Below, one piece after another: positions 37,690 through 51,185 of a DNA stretch of 64,000 bases (the first letter of the stretch is position 1; each line of letters opens with the position of its first letter). The position numbers and the translations under genes are program-made. The stretch comes from Candidula unifasciata. Lineage: Eukaryota > Mollusca > Gastropoda > Stylommatophora > Geomitridae. Under the pieces are notes generated by a model. It searched no databases. It was not told the origin of the DNA and saw only the letters and a list, made by a program, of their open reading frames with translations. The DNA lies in assembly GCA_905116865.2 (NCBI GenBank), contig CAJHNH020006013.1, forward strand, positions 88,501 through 152,500, read 5' to 3'.

Positions 37690-37835
37690 GCTGGATGGTT
37701 AAAACAAACTGTTCTGTTGTCTTAACGGATATAATAGAATCCAGGGTACACGTGTATACTGCGACATCGGGCCCCGGTGTTAAAAGCATCAGCATGCAGA
37801 AAATCAATAAATAAGGACAGCGGTTACGCTTTTGA
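37690..37835. repeat. Short repeat, copy 1 of 3
   Basis: cgacatcgggccccggtgtt, aaaagcatcagcatgcagaa and aataaggacagcggttacgc match 39585-39720 in the same orientation and, inverted and shorter, 42955-43070. Confidence 0.8.
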
Positions 37836-37884
37836 TAAGCTAACATAAATAACATTTCTGATACAGTGTGATACAGAAACTGCG

Positions 37885-38200
37885 CTACTCTTACAGAATA
37901 TGACAATCCTAATCGGCACAAAGAAGCATCTCATACAAAGCATATTCATCCCTGCCCTGTCAATGGCAGGCATGGTCCACACGGTCCAGAAAAGAAAATT
38001 AGTAACCACAGAAAAGCAATACCTGAGAAAGGCTGCAGGAGTGATTAGAAGAGATCAAAGCAGTAATGAAATCATAATAGAAAACATCGACACATAAGCA
38101 GCTCTAAAAAGAAAAAGAAAAAACAAAAACCCACTACGTTCTGAAATCAAATGCTAAATACCTTCTGTCCTCAAGAATAAGAGAAATTCTAACATTAAAT
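37885..38200 (+). pseudogene. LINE RT-tail fragment
   Basis: Plus strand MTILIGTKKHLIQSIFIPAL, a stop-free bridge, then RKLVTTEKQYLRKAAGVIRR and DQSSNEI. IFIPAL.Y...xW and TTE..xLRxxxGVxRxD are RT-end blocks shared with 5160-5640 and 22290-22720. Confidence 0.82.
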
Positions 38201-38224
38201 CTTGCCCCCAAATGATACCCAAGG

Positions 38225-38431
38225 CAGTGTTACTCAAACTTTTCTTAGTCGTGCCGCCGTTTTTCAATTAATATTTGTCCACGGCGCCCTAACCTAAGTA
38301 AAAGTATGACTATTCGTATGCAAGAGATCAAAGGGGGGAAAAAACTCGTTTATCTTCGAATATTTCGCGGCGCCCCTATGAAGAGGTCGCGGCTCCCCGG
38401 GGCGCCGCAGCGCACAGTTTGGGAATCACTG
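38225..38431. mobile_element. hAT-type MITE
   Basis: Ends cagtgttactcaaactttt and agtttgggaatcactg are imperfect inverted repeats of the CAGTGnTTCnCAAAC type, 207 bp apart. The interior has palindromic gccgccg/ggcgccgc-rich flanks. Flanking octamers acccaagg and gccaatgg agree at 5 of 8. Confidence 0.75.
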
Positions 38432-38519
38432 GCCAATGGGATTCTTTTCAGGGTAATTATTTTTTTTCCCGATCACAAACGGCGCCCGTTTGGATATTTA
38501 TTTCTTCTTCCGCATTAGC

Positions 38520-38645
38520 CACTAAGAGGGTGGTTGGCACGGTGTGCTGTGATTTACAACTAGGCGGCGATATCTCCGCCTTTTGCATTAGTACACACGG
38601 TTTCAAAAAATACCTTTGTCGCCTTTTACAACATGTGTGTAAGAG
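38520..38645 (-). mobile_element. SINE-6/SINE-2-like composite fragment
   Basis: gtgctgtgatttacaactag, ggcggcgatatctccg then tttgtcgccttttacaacat. The first half matches SINE-6 and the second the SINE-2 head. This may show a shared module. Confidence 0.5.
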
Positions 38646-39049
38646 GACAGATGGTATATGGTATATCTGGGTTACAGCGTACATTACAGGCATCCTGAAA
38701 ACCCATGCAAGGTCTTACATTCAAGTTAGATTTAACTTTAGGGGGATGCATGTTAGGCGGATATGCCAATTAAGAATGGCAGGAGAGATGCAAACAACAA
38801 TACTTTAGTGGGAGCACAATAAGTGGATGTGCCAATGGCAGGAGAGAGGGAAATAACATTATCTTAGGGGAAGAACGATAGGTGGGTATACTCACTACAG
38901 CCATAGAAACGTGAACAGGACCCATATATAAACTACTGAATGAATACAACCCTGTTCCCTTCCGAAGATGCATTGTTTGAGTTATGAGTTAGATTATCTT
39001 CACAGCACTCCGGACACATCCCATCTCAACATATTCATCAGCGTCGCGC

Positions 39050-39450
39050 GGTTAATAGTGCCAGTCCTATGTTGGTCCGGTGTGCTTCTCACGCTTGGCT
39101 GTGATGATCTTTACTCCCAATTCTCGTATTGTTTACTTGATAAATCTTGACTGTTGATACGTACTGCGGTTGCTATGGCTGGTCCAGTACTGGACAGAAG
39201 TGATGTTATCAATGCCATGCGCTGCAATTACCGTACCGAGGAGCACATCAAAGGACACGACTACGTATCCCTGTCTAGACTAATGGACATGGGAGTGCAG
39301 CCTGGAGCTGCAAGAAATGAACATTTCACTAAGGGGACAAGACCTACACAGAACAGGGGTCATCAGTCGTTTTACACTTATGGAACTTTTAAGGAGGAGA
39401 TCAGAGCTTCCTTGGATCTGTCCGGAGTGCTGTGATGATATTCTTTTTTA
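39050..39450 (+). pseudogene. LINE 3' end, C-terminal region
   Basis: A 93-codon frame (39154-39435) reads LDRSDVINAMRCNYRTEEHI, SLSRLMDMGVQPGAARNEHF and FKEEIRASLDLSGVL; in the next frame the end is LPWICPECCDDI. The MGV.xGxxR, then CPxCCDD end, matches tails at 15835 and 46805. The long frame is interesting but its end is out of frame with the conserved CPxC. Confidence 0.6.
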
Positions 39451-39584
39451 ATCACTGATCACGTACTTTGTTTTAGAAAAAAAAATGAACTGTATGTTTC
39501 GGATGGATAATACTTTAGATTACACATCCACTTATTGTGCCCCCCTAAAGTATTTTTTTTAAATCTTTCCTGCCATTTATCTGT

Positions 39585-39720
39585 TTTCGCAACGGTCGTA
39601 ACAAAATCTAAAGTGCACACACGTCCTGCGACATCGGGCCTCGGTGTTAAAAGCGCGCGCATGCAGAAAATCGATAAATAAGGACAGGGGTTACGCCTTC
39701 GATTAGCTCACGTAAAGTTC
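39585..39720. repeat. Short repeat, copy 2 of 3
   Basis: gcgacatcgggcctcggtgt, taaaagcgcgcgcatgcaga and aataaggacaggggttacgc, same orientation as 37690-37835. Confidence 0.8.
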
Positions 39721-39747
39721 ACTTTTGATTAGGTTGGGAACACTGAA

Positions 39748-39880
39748 AAGCTTCTTCTTCTTCGCGTTCACTGGCTGTAAACTCTGCCCTAAGTTCCGGT
39801 TGTTTGTCCACCTCTGGACTTTAGTTTTGGTCCAGAGCCTGAGTGTTGCGTGCACATCCTTTTAACAGATCTGACACCAA
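39748..39880 (-). mobile_element. SINE-2 partial copy
   Basis: cttcttcttcttcgcgttca, ctggctgtaaactctgccct, ggactttagttttggtccag and ttaacagatctgac. The 5' half is missing. Confidence 0.85.
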
Positions 39881-40117
39881 ATGCAGCTACAGGAAATCAT
39901 AGATATAACTGTAACAGAAAGCCGTGACTAAGGTCCTTGTCTGAAGAACGGATAGCCAAAGTTACGGAAATTACAATATTGGGTCTGCTCGATTTACGAC
40001 CGGGCCCCGATCCGACGAACAGGTCGTAAGTCGAACTGGTCTTAAATAGAATATTTATTTTTTAACACTACTTTCGTATTCAGATGGATTAGAAAACTCA
40101 TACATTAAATACAACAA

Positions 40118-40160
40118 CTTTATTTATTTATTTATTTATTTATTTTTTTTTTTTTTTTTG
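40118..40160. repeat. TTTA array and poly-T
   Basis: About seven ttta units then a run of 18 T. Confidence 0.85.
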
Positions 40161-40169
40161 CTTCTGTTT

Positions 40170-40720
40170 TCGTAAGTGCAGATTGTCGTAAGTCGTATAG
40201 GTCTCAAGTCGAGGAGAAGGTGTAATTCCAAACTGCCATTTTAAAGTCAAGGAAATCGTCTAAAGCAAATCTATATGAACGTGTGCTCTGGTCACCAGAT
40301 AACAGTAGATGTAAGATATGTTAAAGACGTTCAATGCAGAATAGTGAAGAAACAAGCATCACTTTTCCGCGAGGAAAAACTTTCTGCGGGAAGTAACGAC
40401 AAAACTATTAGGGTGAGAAAAAGAACAAGAAGATGATGATGATGCGAAGGAGCAGGACAAGGATGAGTAGCAGGAACAGTACCAGCAGTCACAGACAAAG
40501 ATGATGCTGCAATGGTGTCAGCCTTTAAAACTATGTTAAATGCAGAAATGAATGTTTCCAAAGCAAACATGAGCTTTAAAATACTATTCATATTTCTAAA
40601 GATATCCCTGTGATTGGATCTAAACAAGAAAGCTTCGCCCACAGTTTACAGACTTCCTCGTCATTTCATTCGCTCGCAGAGGAAAGGAAATAGAAAGATG
40701 AGCCTGATCAGGGCTGGGGC
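40170..40720. other. Unassigned
   Basis: cgtaagtcgtataggtctca and a cgacttacgac-type motif at 39990-40030 hint at a weak inverted pair. No element or gene recognised. Confidence 0.3.
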
Positions 40721-40729
40721 AGGGCGGGT

Positions 40730-42945
<2,216 letters not shown>

Positions 42946-42954
42946 CCAGAACAC

Positions 42955-43070
42955 TATCATTAAACAGACAACAATCTATCCGTCATCAGTGTTCGGTGCA
43001 ACTGTGTGTGCTGCGATCGGGGTCTGATATTTAACACGCCAGATACTTTGCCCCTCAGGTCAAGGCTATG
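42955..43070. repeat. Short repeat, copy 3, inverted
   Basis: On the minus strand gtgttaaatatcagaccccg and atcgcagcacacacagttgc resemble 37690-37835. The open frame here (42960-43148, ending DRLLSV) is therefore not taken as an exon. Confidence 0.5.
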
Positions 43071-43857
43071 AATATTGGCAGCCCAAAAGTGCGGTTCTGT
43101 TACTGCTGCGACAGCTGGTTTCTTCTGCTGCAATAGAAAGTCATTCATTTATTGTCAGTGTGAAACTGGACAAGGGAGCGCATTTTTAGTCCAAATGAGC
43201 GCAGAAAGAGGTCTCTTACAATGAAAGCAGGGAAATCCCAATTGTAGCAATGTGATAACAAATTGATAACAAATGTTAACCGAACTATTCAGACTGTCGA
43301 AATTAAGGGTGACTGCAGTCGGGCTGATATCAACAAAGGATTAGTACGAGGGGGCGATCCATGGCTGTCAGTCCTGCAAGTGTATGATGGGGGGGGGGGG
43401 GGGGGAGAGAGGAGTTTCAATGAAGTTTCAAAACTGACTGTTCACGACCGAGTCGAGCTTGCCGATTAGAGATCCCAGAGTCGATTATTGCCATTGAAGT
43501 CCTCGTACAGCAAATCTGCCCACTGACTGTGACTGACGATGACAATATCGATACTGGACCTTCATTCGCCGATAAATCTCAACAGGTGTCACTCCTTCAC
43601 TCATTAAAAAAAAAAAACAATAACTTCCTCTTCGGTGCATGTCAAAAATGGTGCGGCCATCTTTAAACTGTCATGATGACGTTAGTTTTTAGTGTATGTG
43701 CTAAACGCTTTGACATCCTTAACAACAATACTGAAAGGTTAAAAGACCATTTCAAGGTTACTTTAATTTCTATGACACATTTAAGGGTTTCGTTTAAAGC
43801 CCCTTCGTTCAGTGAATACAGGTTATATATACAGATATAAACAGATAAAATTTCCAG

Positions 43858-44115
43858 AAACAAGTAGAAAGATGGAAGGATACACTAGACCACATACAAT
43901 CGAAAGATATAGTTACTGTGCCAGGAGTCGAACTTGTCACCTCAAAATGACGTGTGCGCCTCCCTATGGAAACAAGTGTGCTGAGAAAATGACCAACTAG
44001 GCACCCCATAAAAACATGTCTTTATAGGTCATGTCTATTGTATAGCTTGAAATTCACACTATGGAATACGGACATAATTTTATCAAATCACTGAATGGCA
44101 CTACAGGTAATTAAA
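43858..44115 (-). mobile_element. SINE-4 copy
   Basis: aagtagaaagatggaaggat, tacactagaccacataca, gttactgtgccaggagtcga (B-box side), gaccaactaggcacccca and cacactatggaatacggac. More diverged than the pair at 26771-27519. Confidence 0.88.
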
Positions 44116-44143
44116 ATGCATATTAATCAAGCATAGGTCGAAT

Positions 44144-44146
<3 letters not shown>

Positions 44147-44220
<74 letters not shown>
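44147..44220. repeat. CT array and poly-T
   Basis: A run of C, about 33 ct units and a run of T. Confidence 0.95.
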
Positions 44221-44222
<2 letters not shown>

Positions 44223-44824
44223 TTACTTTTCTTTTGCCCCTTTTCTTTCCCATCACACTTTTCACTTTCTTTTTGGCCTTATCTCTCTCCCTATCTCTTT
44301 CTCACGCCTCCATCAATCCTCTTCTCTCCACATCCCTTTGTTTCTCTCTCTCTCTCACACACACACACACATATTCGTTTAAACTTTCTTTGCCTTTCTG
44401 TCCCTTCCCGTGTGCTTGATCATAAGAATGATATCCTGAAGTAGCCCAGACTTCTAGAAAGGCCTACACAATCTCAAAAGGCCTACAAATGTTCGAGTAG
44501 AAACGACCCCAGTAACTCGACTATACAAAATCCACACTTGCTGTCACGTGTTTCCTGTCGAAATGCTATCTAAGCGCACTTCAATGATACCAGCTAAACT
44601 GAAGCATTCATCAGCACCAAACAAAGACCAATATCATCCCTCAGTACCCTGCACGATAAAACTCTTCCGGCTGGGCTATTTTATGACCGTTATTCATAGA
44701 TTTAGCCGCTCGTGCATGCAGTGGTTTGCCAGAAGGTGTCGCGACAGCATATACTACCGTTACGTCCTTACCCAAAATAGGACTGCATGTTAACCAGAAG
44801 CAATTAGGCGTAGCTCATTTGGCT

Positions 44825-45180
44825 CAGGGGGGCTGTTTGGTCTCGAGACATGGTGTCCGCCTCGAGTGCTAGAGGTTCCGGGTTCAATCCCTCGTAAGGG
44901 CTAGGATTTTTTCATGTGGACGGACTTCTAGGAATTACCCCTGGTCTCTGGGTAGTGAGATGGGACGCACGTGTGCATTGTTGTGCACGTAAAAAATCCC
45001 TCGGCAGTTGAAAATCGAAAAGAGTAGCATAACGGTGCTGCCCAAGCGAAATGTAGAGTTAAAAATCTATCTAAAGTATTTCAGGATCCTCGCCGGTGCT
45101 ACAGAGCCTGTGCATTGTGCTGAGCTTCTTCGGACTCTGACTTTAGTTAGAAGAAGAACGGAGCGTTGATCCGTTGTTCA
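44825..45180 (+). mobile_element. SINE-3 copy, full length
   Basis: ggggggctgtttggtctcga head, gaggttccgggttcaatccc B box, gacttctaggaattacccct, gggacgcacgtgtgcattgt, gttgaaaatcgaaaagagta, tttcaggatcctcgccggtg and end cgttgatccgttgttcaa. Confidence 0.92.
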
Positions 45181-45449
45181 AACCTCAAACCCCTTTTGGC
45201 TCAGTATCGTGCCACGTACAACGTTACTATGGGGATTTTGCGGCTTTTCTGTCATCCGCCGGCTCAAACCGAGACCGGAAACCCATGGGGATTGCCACTT
45301 GACTTCCAACGCGCTATCAACCCCGCTGGAGCGTCAGGCAGACTGCATGTTATAATAATAACTGTTCCAGAGGTTGAACAGGGTATCTGGAATCTTTCTT
45401 CTTGGTCTGAGGTCCAGATTTAAAAAAAAAAAACTCAGAATGGTATAAG

Positions 45450-45735
45450 TAAGTAAAAGTAAAGATCCATGTTCACGCCTTAGGCGCATCGAGCATATGG
45501 GAAAGCTTCCCATATTTTTACAGACCAATCGACACTAGGTGGGTAATGTGGTCAGCATGTGGTCAGCCGTCTTCACTTCCCCAGGACAGCCATTCTGGTA
45601 CCAATTTTAGGCTGGGTCGACCTGCGACGCCTTATACCATGATAAAGATCCACGCAGCCAGCAATGGGTTTCGATCGCGATACTTTGGAGTTACGAGTCG
45701 GACTCGCAACGCCTAAGCCACTACGCCGCTGATGG
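45450..45735 (-). mobile_element. SINE-1 copy, full length
   Basis: aaagatccatgttcacgcct at left; catatttttacagaccaatc, gacactaggtgggtaatgtg, ttaggctgggtcgacctgcg. Head on minus: agcggcgtagtggcttaggc (A box) and tatcgcgatcgaaaccca (B box). Confidence 0.93.
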
Positions 45736-45870
45736 TATAAAAAAGGGTCCTTTTCCATGCCTAGGCGTACAGTGCATGCAGAGTTAGACCCATATTTTAC
45801 AGACCAATCTGCACTCGGTGGGTGTTAAGCATCACATCTTCCGCCTTTACTTCTCAGGACTTTACCTGGT
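45736..45870 (-). mobile_element. SINE-1 partial copy, abutting the previous one
   Basis: gggtccttttccatgcctag, gcgtacagtgcatgcagagt, acagaccaatctgcactcgg and ctcaggactttacctggt. It ends in a gatgatgat run. Two SINE-1 tails head-to-tail. Confidence 0.85.
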
Positions 45871-45874
45871 GGTG

Positions 45875-46510
45875 GTGATGATGATGATTTTGGCAAATGG
45901 CTTGCAATATTTGTGAATGTGTATCACTAGCTCAATAGTTTACCTTTACCCCCATATGTGACATCTCAAAGCTTTGGATAAAGCTTAGTTTCTGAGCAGA
46001 TCGATTATGCTGTCCTCTGCCTCTTTACTCTTTATAACGATTTAAATGAAAGCGTTTATCCCAGCCACCTGTGTTAGGTTTCCTGCTACACACTCTGTAT
46101 CAACCCCCCCCCCCTCTTCCGCCCCCACCCCCCGGGCGACGTGCATGGCTGCACTGACTGTCAGCTAGCGAGGATCAGTTCTTCTCTTCCACCATTTACC
46201 TCATCGAGGTGGTGGACAGGGGGCTGGCGGGGTGGGGGTGTAAGGATCGTTTGTGCGCTTATTCCAATGCATTGTACAAGTTAGTGTTCATTTCTGTTAG
46301 GTTGCTCCTAATGATGTCGCTCTTTATTTTGCTTCTACTTGCTCTGTCTCTATTATTTTTCTTCAGCGTGGCTCTCTGTGGCAGCTGGTACCACGGCCTT
46401 CTCGTCAGGTGGCAAAACCATCTGATTTGTTGTTCTTTTATGAACTGTAGACTGGCTTCTGTCCTAGTCTTCTTCTAATTTCGTCATTCCTGATTTTGTC
46501 ACTACTTATC
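45875..46510. other. Unassigned
   Basis: Poly-C at 46106-46130 and a plus frame 46209-46478 with a hydrophobic run (LLMMSLFILLLLALSLLFFF). No splice or family support. Confidence 0.35.
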
Positions 46511-46514
46511 ACAC

Positions 46515-46635
46515 AGACAGCGCATGCGCTGAGAATCTTTGGACTTAGGCTTCAGTTAGAAGTAGAATGGCACTTTTATGGGTTACTACTCTTGTGCCAT
46601 GATGTTGATCCGTTTTCTAAACCTAAACCTATCCC
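46515..46635 (+). mobile_element. SINE-3 3' end fragment
   Basis: gcgctgagaatctttggact, taggcttcagttagaagtag, catgatgttgatccgttttc and taaacctaaacc match the 3' part of the family. Confidence 0.85.
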
Positions 46636-47429
46636 TAAGAAGTTATTAGTTTAGCTGATAAATTATGGAGTTACGCGTGACAAAGAAGTCTTAAATTTAC
46701 AACTGAGACTGAACAGGTTGAAGTAACATTTAAATAGAATACAAAGAGTCAAGACTATTTGATGTAAGTAGAACTAAAAAAAAAAACGCATGGTGTTGCT
46801 TGGTACTGATTACTGATTTAAGAATCGACATCATAGCACACCGGACATACCCATAGATGCTTCGTCTCCCGCAAAAAAATATCTTTAGGTGTAGATGGTA
46901 ACTGTTCCCGTAGCATACTTATTATACTCACGTCGCTCTCTTTATCTCATCCGTCCCTTCTTGCCGGATCCACACTTTTCCTCATTCATACATTCTTGCA
47001 CATGTTATTTCATTTAATGTTGTGTCTTCTGCCAACAGTCGTTCATATATGGTCTTCAGAATATTTCCCTTGTCCAATATGAGTGTTCCCGTAGCTGTCG
47101 CCTTTGTAGCCAGAAAATCCGCTCTTTCGTTCCCTCGTACTTCTGCATTTCCCTGACAGTATATCCGCGTGATTCCCTGCAATGCTGACTTACTAATGCA
47201 TGGTATCCACTCATGCCACATTAGTCCACTTTGAACCTTCTTCCGCAATGCCGACTGAGAATCAGACACTATAATTTCTCTGGAAACTTTTCTGCTATCC
47301 AATTCAGAGCTGCAGTAATGATTAATAGGGCTGTACCGAATAGTGATTTTCACTATTCGGCCGAATACGAATAGCGGGACCAACTATTGGGCCGAATACG
47401 AATATGAATATTGTATCATCATCATCAGG

Positions 47430-47865
47430 TGCCTTGCCGACTGGCGTGGGCGAATATGCCTCGCCAGAATCTGCGATCTCCTGCAACATGTATTATTTCA
47501 TGTACTTACACACCTCCATGCCATGCAACAAGACTGTCAAGAATTTTATCTCGTTGTCTTCCTCTATCCCTCCTTCCACAGATCTTTCCAGTGGTCACCA
47601 CATGTTCCATTTTCCCTCTTCTCATAACATGGCCGAAAAATTATGACTGTCTCCTTCTGATGTCTGTGATTGGTTGTCTTCGGGCTCCCGCCTCTTTGAA
47701 AACCTCTTGGTTGCTTTTTCTTTTTTTTTCTGTCCATGGTATTTTAAGCATTGTTCTGTAAAACCACATCCCTGAGGCCTCAAGAAATTGTTTGGCCTGC
47801 CTACCGATTATCCAGGACTCACAACGCATTGCCTTTAAATATAAGCGCTTACTTGACAAGGCTAA
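47430..47865 (-). pseudogene. LINE ORF2 C-terminus nested in the hAT element
   Basis: Minus strand SWIIGRQAKQFLEASGMWFY, RTMLKIPWTEKKRK, then FFGHVMRRGKMEHVVTTGKI, CGRRDRGRQRDKILDSLVAW and FWRGIFAHASRQGT with stops between. MWxYRxMLKIPWT, GHVMRR, TTGKI and RGRQR are ordered LINE tail blocks. It ends at tgatgatgatac tail. Same family as 61740-61965. Confidence 0.92.
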
Positions 47866-48044
47866 CTGTGACTATTGTACAGACCACATTTTCCACTTTA
47901 AAATTGCAGCCAAAATGTAATCACAACCTTACTTATCCGCTGCACCATCACGAATACAGATGGAGGATTAGTCGCACCTCGAGATAAATACAAAGACAAT
48001 TTTTAGCACGCTGCGGTTGGCATTTTATGCAGGATGATACTCCT

Positions 48045-48195
48045 TGAGTGTGAAACAAGGAAAAAAACTCTTTTCGACAGTGGCGAGGAAAGACAATTTA
48101 AATTTTAACTTTCAAGTAGCCCCATGCCTTCTTTAATAATGTCACAATTTAAAGCCGACTTTTCTTGATTTTCGCTGCGGCACCCCTGGCATACG
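48045..48195. mobile_element. Fragment of the 16319-16638 MITE nested in the hAT element
   Basis: cttttcgacagtggcgagga, ttttaactttcaagtagcc, aaagccgacttttcttg and gctgcggcacccctggca are the reverse complement of 16425-16575. The inverted arms are lost. Confidence 0.82.
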
Positions 48196-48519
48196 CAACC
48201 TCTGCTGTAATGCCTCGGTCGAGTCAGCAGGCAAAGACTATTATGTTGATGAGAGAGTTATTTCAGTCCATCGCAGTGTATGCAAAACGGGTGTAAGGTA
48301 ACCACTATTCGTTTTCGATCCGACCGCAAGTATTCGGCCGAATACCGAATAGTTATCAAGTCCACTATTCGGCTCCGAAGAGAATACGAAGCGAATATTC
48401 GGTACAGCCCTAGTGATTACCTCAACTTCCACGCTTCAAGTTGTACATAAAAAAGCTATGTTTTGTTCTGCCACAATATTTCCCTTCATTCTAGCTGAAA
48501 AATCTCTAGCCTGATCTCC

Positions 48520-48925
48520 TAACTTGGTACTAAAAAAAAAGGACATACTAATAACCCCCTCTATACCTATCTACTACCCTGTCTATCCGTTCGTCCATAA
48601 TTCCACAACCCATCCCCGTACAAAGGGTTCATTTCTATTTTTGAGATACTACTCTGTCTGGCCCTTCTCCCCCTTCTGGCTGAACCCTAGCGGTTTGACT
48701 ATACTTATCCTTGATAACCATTATCCTGTATAAACAAATAATCCATTCATCCTCCCAGCCATTATCCTGGATACCCAATATTTATCTGGCGAACACACCA
48801 AAGGTCAATTTCAATGTTCAACTGACTCATGCAGATCCTCTTGCATGGGAGTAGAGTAGTGGCCACTTATGTATATACGTCCAGAGAATTTATGAAGTGG
48901 AAAGACACGCGCAGCTCTTAGCCGC
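48520..48925. other. Unassigned
   Basis: C-rich, unique-looking. Nothing recognised. Confidence 0.35.
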
Positions 48926-48929
48926 ATAA

Positions 48930-49170
48930 AAGTTAGTTGCGCATCCTTTACAAGACGTTGCAGAACAACCCCAGCATTTGAGTGTGTGGCTGTTTGAGTT
49001 TTCTAGGCAAATTTTACGTTCAGTTGTTTGCCACTGCGCTCCAAACGATCAGCTCTCGGTACCACTGTCGAAACCAAGGCAAGTCGTTCTGCTGCCAAAT
49101 CGTCCGCAGCTAGGATTAAACCCGGCACCCTGGCATTGAGAAGCGCATTCGCAACGCCTACGCCTCAAAT
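48930..49170 (-). mobile_element. SINE-5 copy
   Basis: agttagttgcgcatccttta, caagacgttgcagaacaacc, ttctaggcaaattttacgtt, gtaccactgtcgaaaccaag and aggattaaacccggcaccct, with the tRNA-like head at right. Confidence 0.9.
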
Positions 49171-49364
49171 TCCGCACCTTAACCGCATACACTTCTCAAA
49201 TAAATCACTTTGCATTTTAAATGAGAAGCCTGGATAACACTAACGTTGTATGAGGTCGGAAACAAGATCTCATTAACTCTTGACCGACACAAACAAAATC
49301 AAATGGGCTTAACCCTAGCCAATCAGTGCAGGCTGGGGCAACCACTAGTTCTAGAAAAAGTACT

Positions 49365-49750
49365 GGGTAGAAGGAGAAGAAGAAGAAGAAGAGGAGAGGG
49401 AGGGGCGGCGGAAGAAGAAAAAAAGGAAGAAGAAGAGAAGGCAGAAGAACAAGGAGGAGGAGCAGGAGATACAGAAGAAGAGACGGTGGAGGACGAAGAA
49501 GGAGGCGAGAAAAAGAAGAACAAGGGGGAGCAGGAGAAGACGAAGAGGAGGAAGAAAAGGAAAAGGAAGAAGATAAACAAGGAGGAAGGGCAGAAAAAGA
49601 GGAAAAATAAGAACGAGTGAATGAGGAGGAGGAGAAGCAGACCGGGCAGCTGGAGGAGAAAGAAGAACAAGAATTAAGAGGAAAAGTAAGAAGTAGAATG
49701 GGTGATTGGTGGGGGGAGGGGGGGGGGCGATGAGGAGGAGAGAATGACAA
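49365..49750. repeat. Polypurine GA/GGA-rich tract
   Basis: About 380 bp of gaagaa/ggagga with rare pyrimidines, including short poly-G. All long frames here are low-complexity Glu/Lys/Arg or Ser/Leu. Confidence 0.92.
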
Positions 49751-50094
49751 GAAGAAAGGGGGAGAAACACTCGATAACATAGGTTTAGTGGGTCAAGTAA
49801 TCTGCTTTTTTTCAAACTCTTTAAAAAGAAAAGCCATTAATTTACAAAGGAAAGCAAGATTAACTGTAAGATCTCCAGTGATAAATCTGTTAACAGACGA
49901 CTGGTCTAAAAAAAAAAAAAGCGGAAGCAACGTGAATAAATCTTCCTAAACTTAGAGGTTGTAGGATCGATTTGACAGAGAAGCAGTACTACATGCACAT
50001 TCACTCTACCGAGTCGTATTTTCTGTCTCCGTGAAAGATATTTAAAAGATACAACTTACTGAATCTACCCTTTAAAACTGTTCTTATTTCGTCT

Positions 50095-50280
50095 TTCTTT
50101 CATTTTCAAGCTGCACCTGAGACAATAAAACACGTCCTCCAAAACTGTCCCAAATACAACATATCAAGGCAAAACTTTTAGCCTAGAGAAACATTGGTGC
50201 TAGTCTTACTTTACGGGCCGCTAAGTGAATTACAAAAGACAGTAAAGTTCATACTAGAGACAAAATTGCAGACATAGATA
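50095..50280 (+). pseudogene. LINE C-terminal tail after RNase H
   Basis: Plus strand PETIKHVLQNCPKYNISRQN, one stop, then YGPLSELQKTVKFILETKLQ. The CPxY....R and L.GxLxxLxxTxxFIxExxL end is characteristic of a LINE group with RNase H. Confidence 0.85.
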
Positions 50281-50284
50281 ATTT

Positions 50285-51110
50285 ATTTTCAAGTGAACGA
50301 AAGAAAATGAAAGATTTTCAAGTTGCGGATAGGTCCAGGACTACGTATGCCAAGCCCTTTTGTTATGCCATTCAAAATGAGAGAAATGACTTGAAACGTG
50401 CTGAAGCCGGTCATAGTACAACCCTGAAACCCATTAGGTGAACGGCTAAAATTGGACCATATAACAAATGCCTCGAAGTCATAAGTGAACCCTAATAAAA
50501 CAAAGAACAATTGCTTGAGACAAAACGAGCTAAAGTAACAAATATCTTGGGGTAAAGAAGTAGTGGTCTGGAGGGCTCTCCTAAACTTCTTCACGATCGT
50601 AAAACAGTATCAGGGTGATTTGATTACACTATTGATTTTTGGCTGTAGTGAAGTAACTATCGATTTGTCGCCACCATGTCTCGCAAACTGGCAGCTGGAT
50701 AATCTGGGCTTTACAAATCTACACCCTGCGATCGGCCAAAGGGTAAACCACGACATGACCATATGTGGCATGAATAACTGAAAAGGTAAAGGTATCATGG
50801 CGGATACTGGCGAAGGGGTGTCAAGTATTAGTCGTCAGTCGAGCTTCCCATATCACAGACGGGTCACCCTCATAACTTTTCTATTCCTGTGCTTGTAAAA
50901 ATCTCACAAAATGACCTTCACAGTCCCATTTGAAAACTAGTTAAAAAAATTTCAGTCCCAGTAAAATCTGTAAACTTGCATAAAGTAAAAATACACTGGG
51001 CAGCTGTCAGGTGTGCCACAACTAAAGGTACTACAACAGAATTGCAGCTCACTGTTGGTGAAAATAGTGAATCACGAAAGCTGGCATTGCATCCGCAGAA
51101 ATACACGCCA
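50285..51110. other. Unassigned
   Basis: No repeat family, tRNA head or exon with consistent splice sites was seen. Confidence 0.35.
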
Positions 51111-51114
51111 CTCT

Positions 51115-51185
51115 AAACGTAATCAGCCACCCGCCATATTAGTGGAGTAAACAACATGGCGCGGGCAGTAAAGGAAAATAACATA
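51115..51185. promoter_or_regulatory. Possible promoter-like patch with two YY1-like sites
   Basis: cacccgccatattag and caacatggcgcggg are opposed CCAT/ATGGCG cores about 25 bp apart in a GC-richer patch. Such paired sites occur in TATA-less promoters. If it belongs to PLD, transcription would run left. Weak. Confidence 0.2.

Larger units (their letters stand above)
47326..48412. mobile_element. hAT-type element inserted in the LINE RNase H
   Basis: 17-bp perfect terminal inverted repeat tagggctgtaccgaata. Flanks atgattaa (47318-47325) and gtgattac (48413-48420) share 6 of 8 and both fit the hAT duplication pattern nTnnnnAn. Subterminal ends are rich in ATTCGG/CCGAATA. The right end, reversed, matches 63366-63486 closely. 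The interior holds a LINE and a MITE piece; no transposase. Confidence 0.92.
46805..48520 (-). pseudogene. LINE RNase H and C-terminal region, split by a hAT element
   Basis: Minus strand: KGNIVAEQNIAFL before the insert (48414-48520), then after it AALNW, SRKVSREIIVSDSQSALRK, ALQGITRIYCQGNAEVRGNE and RADFLATKATATGT, ending in HLWVCPVCYDVDS. The catalytic Asp in VSDSQSAL and GNERAD motif identify a LINE-borne RNase H. Removing the insert and one target copy restores VEVI.TAALNW. Otherwise open for about 100 codons. Confidence 0.9.

Noticed and set aside
42960..43148. Minus-strand open frame with an acceptor-like tattgcag, possible exon
   Set aside because: Its sequence is related to the 37690/39585 repeat, and no donor or family match was found.
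49246..49620. 124-codon Glu/Lys/Arg-rich frame
   Set aside because: Polypurine low-complexity DNA; no domain or splice support.
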